Below, piece by piece: positions 40,517-49,785 of a stretch of 64,000 nucleotides of DNA. The translations under genes were made by a program, and so were the position numbers. The stretch comes from Brachybacterium sp. P6-10-X1. GTDB taxonomy: Bacteria; Actinomycetota; Actinomycetes; Actinomycetales; Dermabacteraceae. The stretch lies in the NCBI RefSeq assembly GCF_001969445.1, contig NZ_CP017297.1:1-64000 (forward strand), given 5' to 3'. Every line of letters begins with the position of its first letter. The stretch's first letter is position 1. The notes beneath the pieces are model-generated. The model ran no database searches and had not been told where the DNA came from. It saw only the letters and a list, made by a program, of their open reading frames with translations.

Positions 40517-41521
40517 ATGATCTCTCGTCGCAGCCTCCTCGCCGTCCTCACCGCAGGGTCCACCGCGCTCGCGCTCGCCGCCTGCGGCGATTCCGAGGGC
40601 ACGGGGACGGCAAGCTCGGACGGGGGCGGGGCGAGCGGCGGCGGGGCGTTCCCGGTCGAGATCGCCACCGCCTTCGGCCCCGCCACGGTCGAGTCCGCGC
40701 CCGCCCGGGTCGTCGCCCTGGGCTGGGGCGACGCGGAGACCGCCCTGGCCCTGGGGATCCAGCCCGTCGGTGCCTCGGACTGGATCGGCTTCGGCGGGGA
40801 GGGCGTCGGCCCGTGGGCCGAGGGTCTGTACGACGAACCGCCGACGATCATCGAGACCCTCGAACCCTCCTACGAGGCGATCGCCGCGCTGCGGCCCGAC
40901 CTGATCCTCGACGTCAAGAGCTCCGGGGACCAGGAGCGCTACGACCGGCTCAGCCAGATCGCCACCACGGTCGGGGTGCCCGAGGGCGGGGAGAACTATC
41001 TCACGACCCCCGAGCAGCAGCTGGAGATGATCTCCCGGGCGCTCGGCGCGAGCGACGGGGCCGTCGCGCTGCAGCGCGAGATCGACGGTCTGTTCACCCA
41101 GGCCGCGTCCGCCCATGCGAAGTGGGACGGGAAGAGCGTCACCGCCGCGACCCGCACCTCCGAGGGGTGGGGGGCCTACATCGACGGCACCGAGCGGGTG
41201 GAGTTCCTCGAGCGGCTCGGATTCACGCAGTCCCCTCAGATCGCCGAGCTGGAGGCGTCGGCGTCCGGCTTCTCCGTGGACATCTCCGCCGAACAGCTCG
41301 ACCTGCTCGACGCGGACCTCATCGTCGCCTTCCCGATCTTCCTGGAGACCACCGAGATCACCGAGGACCCGCAGTGGCAGCAGATCCCCGCCGTGGCCGA
41401 CGGCCGGGCCGTGGTCATCGACGGGGACCTCGCCTCGGCGTACTCGCTGGGCTCGGTGCTGTCGACCGAGTACGCCGTGCAGAAGATGGTGCCGTTGATC
41501 GAGGACGCGCTCGGGGCCTGA
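40517..41521 (+). CDS. Iron-siderophore binding lipoprotein
   Basis: A 334-aa periplasmic-binding-fold protein (FecB/FepB type). The N-terminus MISRRSLLAVLTAGSTALALAAC has a twin-Arg and a lipobox ending at Cys23, so it is lipid-anchored. A Ser/Gly-rich linker leads into ARVVALGWGDAETALALGIQPVG and LRPDLILDV, typical of siderophore/vitamin B12 binding proteins. GGAG seven to eight bases upstream supports the start. It works with the two FecCD permeases encoded divergently. Confidence 0.92.
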   Translation: MISRRSLLAVLTAGSTALALAACGDSEGTGTASSDGGGASGGGAFPVEIATAFGPATVESAPARVVALGWGDAETALALGIQPVGASDWIGFGGEGVGPWAEGLYDEPPTIIETLEPSYEAIAALRPDLILDVKSSGDQERYDRLSQIATTVGVPEGGENYLTTPEQQLEMISRALGASDGAVALQREIDGLFTQAASAHAKWDGKSVTAATRTSEGWGAYIDGTERVEFLERLGFTQSPQIAELEASASGFSVDISAEQLDLLDADLIVAFPIFLETTEITEDPQWQQIPAVADGRAVVIDGDLASAYSLGSVLSTEYAVQKMVPLIEDALGA

Positions 41522-41531
41522 GCGCGGGCGG

Positions 41532-44081
41532 TCAGCCGATGTCCGCGGCGCGGACCCGCTCCTGGCGCGCCACCGTGGCACGCCCCTCGATGATGATGCG
41601 GCGCAGACCGAAGGGGGCCTCCTCCGCGTCGGCCAGCCAGGCGTCGGCGTCATCCAGCACGCTCTGCCCGCCGTAGTACGAGGGGAAGTAGCCGGCCACC
41701 AGGCGGTTGGCGATCTCGGTCGACCGCTCGGCCCACACCTGCGAGATCACCGCGAAGTACCGCTGGCGGTACGGGGCGATCAGCGACTCGTCCACGACGC
41801 GGCGGAAGCCCTGGACCACCGCGGTGATCGACTCGTTGGCCAGGGTGTCCTTCTCCATCGTGCGCCGCCAGGCCTTCGCCTTGGACACCTCGGTGGGCAG
41901 GGCGGCCTTCGCGGTCAGGGCGTGCTTCCGACCGGACTGGGTGTCGTCGGAGGCGAGCTGTTCGTCGATGCCGGCGACGTCGATCCCGCCCAGGACGGCC
42001 AGCGAGATCACGAGCTTCCAGCGCAGGTCGGTGTCGATCGAGCGTCCCGGGAGCGCCACCGACCCGCCCAGCAGGCCCTCGAGCAGCTGGAGGTGCGCCT
42101 CGGTGCGGGCCAGCCGGGCGAAGGCCTCGATCAGCTGCAGCTGGGCATCCGATCCCGCTGCGGCGGTCTCCGCGAGCTCCCAGACGGCGTCGGCCGCGGC
42201 CTCGGTGCGCGCCAGGCGCTGGTCCGGATCGGCGTAGGGGCCGGCGACGGTCTCCAGCTGCTGCAGCAGGGTGCGCATCACCGAGGAGGAGCCCTCCCCG
42301 GTGAGGTTCGCCAGCAGCAGCTGCTGGTAGCGGCGGCTGGGCAGCTCGCCGTCGCGCACCATGTCCCAGGCCGAGGACCACAGCAGGGTGCGGGCGAGGG
42401 GATCGTCGAGGTGGCGGAGGTGCTCCATCGCCACGGCCAGGGACTGCTCGTCCAGACGCACCTTCGTGTAGGCGAGGTCGCCGTCGTTGACCAGCCACAG
42501 GTCGGCGCGCTTCCCGGTCAGCGCCGGCACCTCGGTCAGCGCCTCGTCCACGTCGATCTCCACCGACTCGGTGCGCACCAGCTGCCCGCCGCGCAGGGTG
42601 AAGCCGCCCACCTGGAGCCGGTGCGGACGCAGGGTGGGATGCTCCTGCGGCGCGGTCTGCTCGATGGCGAAGCGGGTCACGGCGCCGTCCGCGTCGCGCT
42701 CGATCAGCGGGCGCAGGGTGTTCACGCCGGCGGTCCGCAGCCACTGCTGCGCCCAGGTGCCCAGGTCGCGGCCGCTGGTGGCCTCGAGCTCGACCAGCAG
42801 GTCGCTCAGCTCGGTGGTGGACCAGGCGTGCTCGGCGAAGTAGGCGCGGATCCCGGCGAAGAACTCCTCCCGGCCGACGTAGGCCACCAGCTGGCGCAGC
42901 ACGGAGGCGCCCTTGGCGTAGGTGATGCCGTCGAAGTTGGTCTCGACCGCCTCGAGATCGACCATGTCGGCGACGATCGGGTGGGTCGAGGGCAGCTGGT
43001 CCTGCTGGTAGGCCCAGCCCTTCTCCGACAGGGCGAAGGTGGTCCAGGAATCGGTCCAGCGGGTGACCTCGGCACTGGCGAGCGTCGAGGCGTACTCGGC
43101 GAAGGACTCGTTCAGCCAGAGGTCGTCCCACCAGCGCATGGTGACCAGGTCCCCGAACCACATGTGGGCCAGCTCGTGCAGGATCGTCAGGTCCCGGCGC
43201 TCGCGGATCGCGTCGGAGACCTCCGAGCGGAACACGTAGCTCTCCACGTAGGTGATGGCGCCGGGGTTCTCCATCGCGCCCATGTTGTACTCCGGCACGA
43301 ACACCTGGTCGTACTTGGGGAACGGGAAGTCCCGGTCGAAGGCGTCCTCGTAGAAGTCGATGCCGGCCTCGGTGACGTCGATGACGTTCTGGGCGTCCAC
43401 GTGCTCGGCCAGCGATGCGCGGGCGAAGACGCCCATGGGGATCGTGCGGCCGTCGCGGGTGGTGATCTCGCCGGTGCCGCCCTGGTAGTTCCCCGCGATC
43501 AGCGCGACCAGGTAGGTGGAGATGCGCTCGGTGGGCTCGAAGGCCCAGATGGCGGTGCCCTCGTCGGCGGGGGTCGAGGTCGGGGTGGGGGCGTTGGAGA
43601 TGACCCGCCAGTGCTCGGGCGCGGTGACGGTGAGGCGGAAGGCGGCCTTGAGGTCGGGCTGCTCGAAGCAGGCGAACATGCGCCGCGCATCGGAGACCTC
43701 GAACTGGCTGTAGAGATACACCTCGTCGTCGACCGGGTCGACGAAGCGGTGCAGCCCCTCGCCGGTGTTCATGTAGACGCCGTCGGCGAGGATGCGCACG
43801 GCGTTCTCACCCAAGGCCAAGGCGGGCAGACGCACCCGCGCGCCGTCGAAGCGGGAGGCGGGGTCGGCGAGCTGCTCGCCGTTGAGCTCGATCTCGTGCA
43901 CCGTCCTCGCGATGAGGTCGACGAAGGTCTCCTGTGCGGAACTCGACGAGAAGCGGATCGTGGTCTCGGTGCGGAACGTCTCCGGGCCCGTCGTGAGGTC
44001 CAGACGGATGTCGTAGGAGTCGGTGTTCAGGAACGAGGCGCGGCCGCGGGCCTCGTCGCGAGTGAGGTTCTCGGGTGACAT
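41532..44081 (-). CDS. pepN: Aminopeptidase N (M1 family)
   Basis: An 849-aa M1 metallopeptidase. The substrate-anchoring GAMENPG and zinc site HELAHMWFG followed by NESFAEY are all present in the first half; the C-terminal ERAP1-like helical domain makes up the rest. It removes N-terminal residues from peptides in the cytosol. ATG 44081 is preferred over ATG 44090, based on GGAG before the second ATG, but the difference is three residues. It faces away from the ABC exporter at 44186. Confidence 0.94.
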   Translation of the reverse strand: MSPENLTRDEARGRASFLNTDSYDIRLDLTTGPETFRTETTIRFSSSSAQETFVDLIARTVHEIELNGEQLADPASRFDGARVRLPALALGENAVRILADGVYMNTGEGLHRFVDPVDDEVYLYSQFEVSDARRMFACFEQPDLKAAFRLTVTAPEHWRVISNAPTPTSTPADEGTAIWAFEPTERISTYLVALIAGNYQGGTGEITTRDGRTIPMGVFARASLAEHVDAQNVIDVTEAGIDFYEDAFDRDFPFPKYDQVFVPEYNMGAMENPGAITYVESYVFRSEVSDAIRERRDLTILHELAHMWFGDLVTMRWWDDLWLNESFAEYASTLASAEVTRWTDSWTTFALSEKGWAYQQDQLPSTHPIVADMVDLEAVETNFDGITYAKGASVLRQLVAYVGREEFFAGIRAYFAEHAWSTTELSDLLVELEATSGRDLGTWAQQWLRTAGVNTLRPLIERDADGAVTRFAIEQTAPQEHPTLRPHRLQVGGFTLRGGQLVRTESVEIDVDEALTEVPALTGKRADLWLVNDGDLAYTKVRLDEQSLAVAMEHLRHLDDPLARTLLWSSAWDMVRDGELPSRRYQQLLLANLTGEGSSSVMRTLLQQLETVAGPYADPDQRLARTEAAADAVWELAETAAAGSDAQLQLIEAFARLARTEAHLQLLEGLLGGSVALPGRSIDTDLRWKLVISLAVLGGIDVAGIDEQLASDDTQSGRKHALTAKAALPTEVSKAKAWRRTMEKDTLANESITAVVQGFRRVVDESLIAPYRQRYFAVISQVWAERSTEIANRLVAGYFPSYYGGQSVLDDADAWLADAEEAPFGLRRIIIEGRATVARQERVRAADIG

Positions 44082-44185
44082 GGGCTCCATCCTGCCACCG
44101 CCGACGGTCCTCGTCCGACGGGACGACCGGACGCGGCGTGCGGATTGGACGCGACAGACGGGTCGCCCCCCGATACCGTCAGGTC

Positions 44186-45958
44186 ATGCCGAGCTCGAAC
44201 CGCGGGATCGCCGCACCGCGCGTCGTCGGCCCTCGCCGGGTCCTGGCCGGCGTGCGCTGGGCCCTGTCTCTGGCGGCGCGCCGTGCCCCGGCCTGGTTCC
44301 TGCTCACGGTGGGAACCTCCGTCGTGCTCGCGCTGGTCCCCGCCGCGCAGGTACGGGCGGTCGCGTGGTTGGTCGCCACCTCCGAGCACGCCGGGTTCCG
44401 GGCCGCGCTGATCCCCCTGGTCCTGCTCACCGCGCTGGTCGGGCTCGGACAGGTGATCACCAGCGCCGAGAACCTGATCGGTCAGCGCGTCTCCCTGCGC
44501 CTGATGCGGGACCTGAACGCGCGTCTCGCCGAGGTCGCGGCGGCGCTGGACCCTCACCAGGTCACCGATGCCCGGGTCCACGCCCTGCTCGACGGGGCAC
44601 GCACCAGCACGTTCCAGCTCTCCCGCAGTCCCGGCGCGGTGATCAGCGCGCTGTCGGCCCTGCTCGCGGCCCTCGCCCTCGGCGCGGCGATCTGGCCCTT
44701 CTCCCCGCTCGCCGCCGGCCTGGTGGTGCTCGCCCTGGTGCCGAACCTCGTGATCTTCGCCTGGTCGGCCGGGTTCCAGGACGCCCGCTTCGAGGAGGCG
44801 GCGGCGCACGGCGCCCGGTTCCGCTATCTGCTCGACCAGCTCGTCGGCGGCCGCACCGCCACCGAGCTGGCCACCTTCGGGACCGGGCCGCGGGTCGCCC
44901 GGGATGCTGACCACGCCCACTCCCGGATGTCGCAGATCCAGGACCGCCTCTACGCCCTGCTGCTGCGCGGCGATCTGATCGGGGGGCTGGTCACCGCCGT
45001 GCTGCTCGGTGGGGCGCTGATCGCGGTCCTCGCCGAGGGCGGGGGAGCGGCCGGGCTGAGCGCCGGGGTGCTCGGCGTCATCGCCGGGCTGCAGGCGACC
45101 CGCGGAGCCGGGTTCGCCGTCGGCGACGTCATCGCCGCCGGTCCCGTGATCGCCCGTTTCCGGCAGGTCCGGGCGCTCGCGGAGGAGCCTGCGCGCCAGC
45201 ACGTCCACCCCGATGTCCGCCGGCTCGAGGTCCGCGACCTCACCGTCACCTATCCCGGCGCCCCGGCCCCTGCGCTGCGGGACGCGAGCCTGACCGCGGC
45301 CCGCGGCGAGATGGTCGCCCTGGTCGGCGTCAACGGCGCCGGGAAGACCACGCTCGTGCACGCCGTGATGGGCATCGTGGACCGGGACGAGGGCCAGGTG
45401 CTGCTCGAGGGGGTCGAGGCCGATGAGCTGTCGTCCGCTCAGCGCTTCGCCCGTTTCGGACTGGTCACCCAGGAGTTCGGGCGCTACGAGATGACCGTGC
45501 GCGAGGCGGTGGCCCTGGGGAGCCCGCGAGAGGACGTCGCGGATCCGGAGATCTGGGCCGCTCTGGACGCCGCCCGCGCCGGAGCGATGGTGCGCCGCTT
45601 CCCGGACGGCCTGGACACCCAGCTCGGACCGCAGTTCGGGGGTGTCGGACTCTCCGGCGGGCAGTGGCAGCGCATCGCCCTGGCCCGCATCCACCTGCGC
45701 GGGGCCGGGATCCGGATCCTGGACGAGCCGACCTCGGCGATCGACGCCGAGGCGGAGCAGGAGGTCTTCGCCCAGCTGCGGGAGTCCTCCTCCCGGCACA
45801 TCACCATCGTGGTCTCTCATCGCGCCTGGACGCTGCGGGGGATGGACCGCATCTACGTGCTCGAGGAGGGGCGGGTCGTCGAGGCGGGGACCTTCCCGGA
45901 GCTCATGGCACCGGGGACCCGATTCGCGAGGATCTTCGCCGAGCAGCTCGCGGGCTGA
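44186..45958 (+). CDS. ABC transporter, fused permease and ATPase
   Basis: A 590-aa half-transporter. The N-terminal half has about six hydrophobic helices (two in the first 90 residues). The ATPase half has Walker A VGVNGAGKTT, the Q-loop TQEFGRYEMTV, signature LSGGQWQRIALARI, Walker B LDEPTSAID and H-loop VSHRAW. All ATPase motifs are intact, so it may act as a homodimer. This subgroup, related to exporters of unknown peptides or lipids, gives no specific substrate. ATG 44186 begins the family-like N-terminus. It converges on the DUF402 gene with a six-base gap. Confidence 0.88.
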   Translation: MPSSNRGIAAPRVVGPRRVLAGVRWALSLAARRAPAWFLLTVGTSVVLALVPAAQVRAVAWLVATSEHAGFRAALIPLVLLTALVGLGQVITSAENLIGQRVSLRLMRDLNARLAEVAAALDPHQVTDARVHALLDGARTSTFQLSRSPGAVISALSALLAALALGAAIWPFSPLAAGLVVLALVPNLVIFAWSAGFQDARFEEAAAHGARFRYLLDQLVGGRTATELATFGTGPRVARDADHAHSRMSQIQDRLYALLLRGDLIGGLVTAVLLGGALIAVLAEGGGAAGLSAGVLGVIAGLQATRGAGFAVGDVIAAGPVIARFRQVRALAEEPARQHVHPDVRRLEVRDLTVTYPGAPAPALRDASLTAARGEMVALVGVNGAGKTTLVHAVMGIVDRDEGQVLLEGVEADELSSAQRFARFGLVTQEFGRYEMTVREAVALGSPREDVADPEIWAALDAARAGAMVRRFPDGLDTQLGPQFGGVGLSGGQWQRIALARIHLRGAGIRILDEPTSAIDAEAEQEVFAQLRESSSRHITIVVSHRAWTLRGMDRIYVLEEGRVVEAGTFPELMAPGTRFARIFAEQLAG

Positions 45959-45964
45959 GCCCGC

Positions 45965-46618
45965 TCACCGCTGCGTCAGGTCGAGGTCCCAGGTGTAGTG
46001 CTCGGGCAGGGACGGCAGCGGCCACGTCGGGTCCGGGAAGAAGTACTCGTATCCGGCGGAGAAGGGGTAGGTCCACCGCTCGATGTGCTGCTCGGCCTCC
46101 CGGCCCGCCGCCTTGATCGAGTCGATCTCCTCGGGGGAGAAGTAGCCGGTGCGCTCGGCGCCCTCGAGCTCGTCCTCGTCCTTGTAGTGCCAGTCGCGGC
46201 GCGGCAGCACCACCAGGTCCAACACCAGGTCCCGGGTCGCCACCCCCTCCTCGGTGCGCTCGTAGGGCGTCTCGAGGTTGATGTAGTAGCAGCCCAGGGA
46301 GCCGTCGTCCTTGTAGAACAGCCACACCGAGTACGGCTTGTCCGGCAGCGCGATCATGAGGATGCCGTTACCGGTCCACAGCTGCTTGGACTGGACGCGG
46401 GGCGCGGTGAACATGCCCTCGTCCCCGGCACGGCGCAGGGCCGCTCCGGAGGAGAGGACGGGCAGCAGCACCTCGGTGCCGGGCGCGATCCACACCACCA
46501 CGCCGCGCTCGTCGTCCAGCACGACGGTGCCGGGGCGAACGGTGCGGGTGGGGTGCTGCTGCGTGTAGTAGGTCCAGGTCACCTGGTCGCCGGGCGACCA
46601 GCGTGGGGTGGAAGACAT
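45965..46618 (-). CDS. DUF402 domain protein
   Basis: A 217-aa protein of the DUF402/FomD-like beta-barrel fold. Recognisable segments are WLFYKDDGSLGCYYINLETPYERTEEGVATRDLVLDLVV, with the conserved Asp/Lys metal-binding region, and a late helix. FomD-like proteins hydrolyse nucleoside diphosphates; here activity is not known. ATG 46618 is the first family-like start; an in-frame ATG at 46672 is possible. Neither has a clear binding site, so a leaderless transcript is possible. Confidence 0.75.
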   Translation of the reverse strand: MSSTPRWSPGDQVTWTYYTQQHPTRTVRPGTVVLDDERGVVVWIAPGTEVLLPVLSSGAALRRAGDEGMFTAPRVQSKQLWTGNGILMIALPDKPYSVWLFYKDDGSLGCYYINLETPYERTEEGVATRDLVLDLVVLPRRDWHYKDEDELEGAERTGYFSPEEIDSIKAAGREAEQHIERWTYPFSAGYEYFFPDPTWPLPSLPEHYTWDLDLTQR

Positions 46619-46780
46619 GGTGGTGATCCCGGCCGGATCGGCCTCCACGGACGCCCCGTACCGTCCGGCCACCGGGCCGGGGCTGCTCTGCCCGTGAGGG
46701 GGTAGGCGTATGGGGCGACCATACCGCCTCCCACCTCCTCGCGCGGGCGGCGCGCCGGGCTCCCGGGCCGCCGGGAGGGC

Positions 46781-47869
46781 TCAGGCGACCGAGGCGCCGC
46801 GCAGCTGGGCGGCGAGCGGGCAGTCCATGGGGTCGGCGTGGCCCAGGCCCACCCGATTCAGGTGCCGGATGATGATCCCGTAGGAGGTGACCAGGTTCGT
46901 CTCGGTGTAGGTGATCCCGCGCTCGGCGCAGAACTCCTTCACGATCGGTCGAACCTTGCGCAGGTTCCCCGACGGCATCCGCGGGAACAGATGATGCTCG
47001 ATCTGCAGGTCCAGCCCGCCCATCGCCCAGTTCATGAGCCGACCGCCGGTGATGTTCCGGCTGGTGAGCACCTGGCGGCGCAGGAAGTCCACCTCGAGGG
47101 TCTTCGGGATCAGCGGCATGCCCTTGTGGTTCGGGGCGAAGGACCCGCCCATGTAGATGCCGAAGACCGCCAGCTGCACCGCGAGGAACGCCGCGCCCAT
47201 GCCGAGACCCAGCGTGGACAGCACGACCACCGGGAAACCGATGATGCGGATCAGCACCAGGACGGCCTCGGCCCGGCGGTGCTTGACCCGCTCGTTCGTG
47301 AACACTGCGGAGATCGCCTCGTAGTGCAGCACGAAGGAGAACAGGCTCAGCATCGGGATGAACGCCCAGCCCTGGCGCGCGGCCAGCCAGCCCATGAAGC
47401 CCGTACGGCGCTTCGCGTCATCGGGGTCGAAGACCAGCACGCCGCCGGCGATGTCTCCGTCGCGGCCGATCGTGTTGGGGTTCCCGTGGTGCTTGTTGTG
47501 CTTACGGGTCCACCAGGCGATGCTCAGCCCCACCACCAGGTTCCCCACGATGCGCGCGAACCACTGGTTGCGGCGACCGGAGGCGAAGATCTGCTGGTGC
47601 GCGGCATCGTGGCCGAGGAACGCGGCCTGGGTGAACAGGATCCCGAACAGCGCGGCCACGGCCAGCTGCCACCACGTGCTGCCCAGGGTCAGCAGCAGCG
47701 CGAAGGCGCCGACGAAGGCGAGGGCGAGCAGGACGGTGCGCACCATGTAGGTCCGCACGTCGCGGCCCATGAGGCCGGCGTCCTTCACCCGCTGCGAGAG
47801 CTCGAAGTAGTCCCTGGTCTGGGAGGCGGCCCGGGCCCGGGCAAGGGGCCGTTCTGCAGTGGTCGTCAT
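46781..47869 (-). CDS. Membrane fatty acid desaturase
   Basis: A 362-aa integral membrane acyl desaturase. The three histidine boxes are visible: HDAAH (87-91), HNKHH (124-128, in WWTRKHNKHHGNPNT) and QIEHHLFPRMP near residue 290. These bind the diiron centre. Four or more membrane helices occur around them. It introduces double bonds into acyl chains to tune membrane fluidity. The stop of the histidine kinase gene lies 64 bases upstream on the same strand, and a palindrome sits in this gap, so control by the adjacent two-component system is likely. Confidence 0.92.
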   Translation of the reverse strand: MTTTAERPLARARAASQTRDYFELSQRVKDAGLMGRDVRTYMVRTVLLALAFVGAFALLLTLGSTWWQLAVAALFGILFTQAAFLGHDAAHQQIFASGRRNQWFARIVGNLVVGLSIAWWTRKHNKHHGNPNTIGRDGDIAGGVLVFDPDDAKRRTGFMGWLAARQGWAFIPMLSLFSFVLHYEAISAVFTNERVKHRRAEAVLVLIRIIGFPVVVLSTLGLGMGAAFLAVQLAVFGIYMGGSFAPNHKGMPLIPKTLEVDFLRRQVLTSRNITGGRLMNWAMGGLDLQIEHHLFPRMPSGNLRKVRPIVKEFCAERGITYTETNLVTSYGIIIRHLNRVGLGHADPMDCPLAAQLRGASVA

Positions 47870-47928
47870 GACCGGGACGCTACGGGGCGGATGGATGTGG
47901 CCGCGTCCCTCGGGGGAGCGAACCTGAG

Positions 47929-47948
47929 CCCCCTACCGGGGTAGGGGG
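47929..47948. promoter_or_regulatory. 20-base palindrome between kinase and desaturase genes
   Basis: Perfect nine-base arms CCCCCTACC/GGTAGGGGG flank two bases. It overlaps the stop of the sensor kinase gene and lies 60-79 bases upstream of the desaturase ATG. It may be a kinase-gene terminator or, given its position, an operator for the neighbouring NarL-type response regulator. Confidence 0.45.
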
Positions 47949-49747
47949 TCGGCTATCGGGATCCGGGCGGCGACCGTGAAGCCGCCCTCGGACGTCGGGC
48001 CGATCTCGACGGCACCGCCGAGGGCCGCGACCCGCTCCCGGGTGCCCGCCAGGCCGAGACCGGAGCCCGGGATCGGCTCCTGGGCCGTGGCGGGGGCCGC
48101 ATTGATGACGTCGACCAGCAGGGACCCTCCCTCTGCGGCGACCCGCACCTCGATCGTGGCCCCGCCCGCATGGCGCAGGGCGTTGCTCAGCGCCTCCTGC
48201 ACCACCCGGTAGGCGGTCAGGCCCACGGTGGGCGGCACCTCGACCTCGCGGAGATCAGCCGTGATGACGGCGCCGGAGGCGCGGCTGGAGGCGACGAGCT
48301 CGGCGATGTCGGACAGGGAGGGCATGGGCATCTCGTCGAGCGAGTCGTCGGTGCGCAGGGTCGCCAGCAGCGCCCGCATCTCGCCGAGGGCCTGCCGGGA
48401 GGAGGCGGCGATGTCCTCGAACTCCTGCTCGGTGCGGTCGTCCAGGCCCGGCAGCCGGAACGTCGCGGTGCTCGCCTGCACCGTGATCACCGACATCGAG
48501 TGGGCCACCACGTCGTGCAGCTCGCGGGCGATGCGGCTGCGCTCCTCGAGCTCGAAGCGTCGGCGCACCTGATCTGCGCTCAGCGTCCGCGCGCGCTCCA
48601 CCTGGCCGCTGACCAGCAGCCACTGACGCACGGTGAGACCCATCAGTACCACGCCCCCGCTGATCGCGACCAGCACCACACCGTTGGTGGTGACCGCGCG
48701 CAGGGACTCGTCGGCCCGCGCGGACGGCTCCGCCACCACCAGGGTCACCAGGGTCAGCAGCGCACCCGCGGACCAGGTGGAGACCGCCCAGTACCAGCGG
48801 TGCAGGACGGCCAGCACGGCGAGGGTCAGGCAGTGGGCGAGCAGAGTCGTCACCGGCCACGGCCAGGGGAGGAGGGCGTGGACCGGCATCGTCGCCAGCA
48901 TGATGGCGACCGCGGCGAGGACGGTCAGCGTCAGGCCCGCCCAGGGCCAGCGCACCGCCAGCAGACCGGCGACGGCGGCGGCGATCGACACGGCCATCGC
49001 CAGCGCCGGATGCACGTCATAGAGGGAGGCCGTCACGGGCCAGCCCACGACCACCAGCACGAAGCCCACGAAGGCGACGCTCATCCGGACCCAGGCGTTC
49101 TCGCGCAGTCGCACGTCGACGGTCGACAGAGCGGCCGGGGCGAGGCGCGAGGTGCGCCGCGAACCCGGCACCGCACCGCCCAGCAGCGGCACGGTCACCA
49201 CCGCGTCCAGCAGCGCGAGCGCATGGACCATGGCGGGCAGGGAGAGGGTCAGGGCCAGGCCGACGACCAGCGCCAGGGACCACTGACCGGGCACCAGCGC
49301 GTCCCCGGTCGGGAGCAGGTGGCTCCAGGACCAGAACGTCAGACCGCCGAGTCCGAGACCTGCCCAGGCCAGGGTCACCGCGACCGTGAGCACCCGCACC
49401 GGCAGCGCGACCAGCCCCTCGAAGGCGAGATCGAGCCAGCGCCGCGCATCGGTGATCCGGCGCAGCAGGCCGAGGGCGCCGTGGCCGCGGGCCCGGTGGA
49501 CGGGCGGGTTGATCTCGACCCCCCAGCGGCGGAGCCGGGCACGGTCCAGCCGCGCATACCCCGAGGCCAGCGTGAGGGTCACCGGGAACAGCAGCACCCC
49601 CACCCAGGCGACCGCGAGCACCGCCGAGACCGCGGCGAGCGGCAGCAGCACGGCCGAGGCCAGCACTGTCAGGCCCAGCCCCGGCAGCAGCAGGGCGAGG
49701 TCATGGCCCAGGCGGCGCAGGCTGTGGCGGTCAGGGACGAGGAACAC
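47933..49747 (-). CDS. Two-component sensor histidine kinase (NarL/DesK class)
   Basis: A 604-aa membrane kinase. Around ten hydrophobic segments fill the first 370 residues, then a HisKA_3 dimerisation domain with the phosphoacceptor His in SRIARELHDVVAHSMSVI near residue 412, and an HATPase_c domain (GLTAYRVVQEALSNALRHA, GSGLGLAGTRERVAALGG). The multi-span sensor with no extracellular domain resembles DesK-type thermosensors or membrane-state sensors. It is divergent from its presumed partner regulator, with only 38 bases between the genes, and lies upstream of a desaturase on the same strand. Confidence 0.9.
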   Translation of the reverse strand: MFLVPDRHSLRRLGHDLALLLPGLGLTVLASAVLLPLAAVSAVLAVAWVGVLLFPVTLTLASGYARLDRARLRRWGVEINPPVHRARGHGALGLLRRITDARRWLDLAFEGLVALPVRVLTVAVTLAWAGLGLGGLTFWSWSHLLPTGDALVPGQWSLALVVGLALTLSLPAMVHALALLDAVVTVPLLGGAVPGSRRTSRLAPAALSTVDVRLRENAWVRMSVAFVGFVLVVVGWPVTASLYDVHPALAMAVSIAAAVAGLLAVRWPWAGLTLTVLAAVAIMLATMPVHALLPWPWPVTTLLAHCLTLAVLAVLHRWYWAVSTWSAGALLTLVTLVVAEPSARADESLRAVTTNGVVLVAISGGVVLMGLTVRQWLLVSGQVERARTLSADQVRRRFELEERSRIARELHDVVAHSMSVITVQASTATFRLPGLDDRTEQEFEDIAASSRQALGEMRALLATLRTDDSLDEMPMPSLSDIAELVASSRASGAVITADLREVEVPPTVGLTAYRVVQEALSNALRHAGGATIEVRVAAEGGSLLVDVINAAPATAQEPIPGSGLGLAGTRERVAALGGAVEIGPTSEGGFTVAARIPIADPLPR

Positions 49748-49785
49748 TGAGGGGGCCTCTCGGGAAGCGGGGATACGGTGACGGC

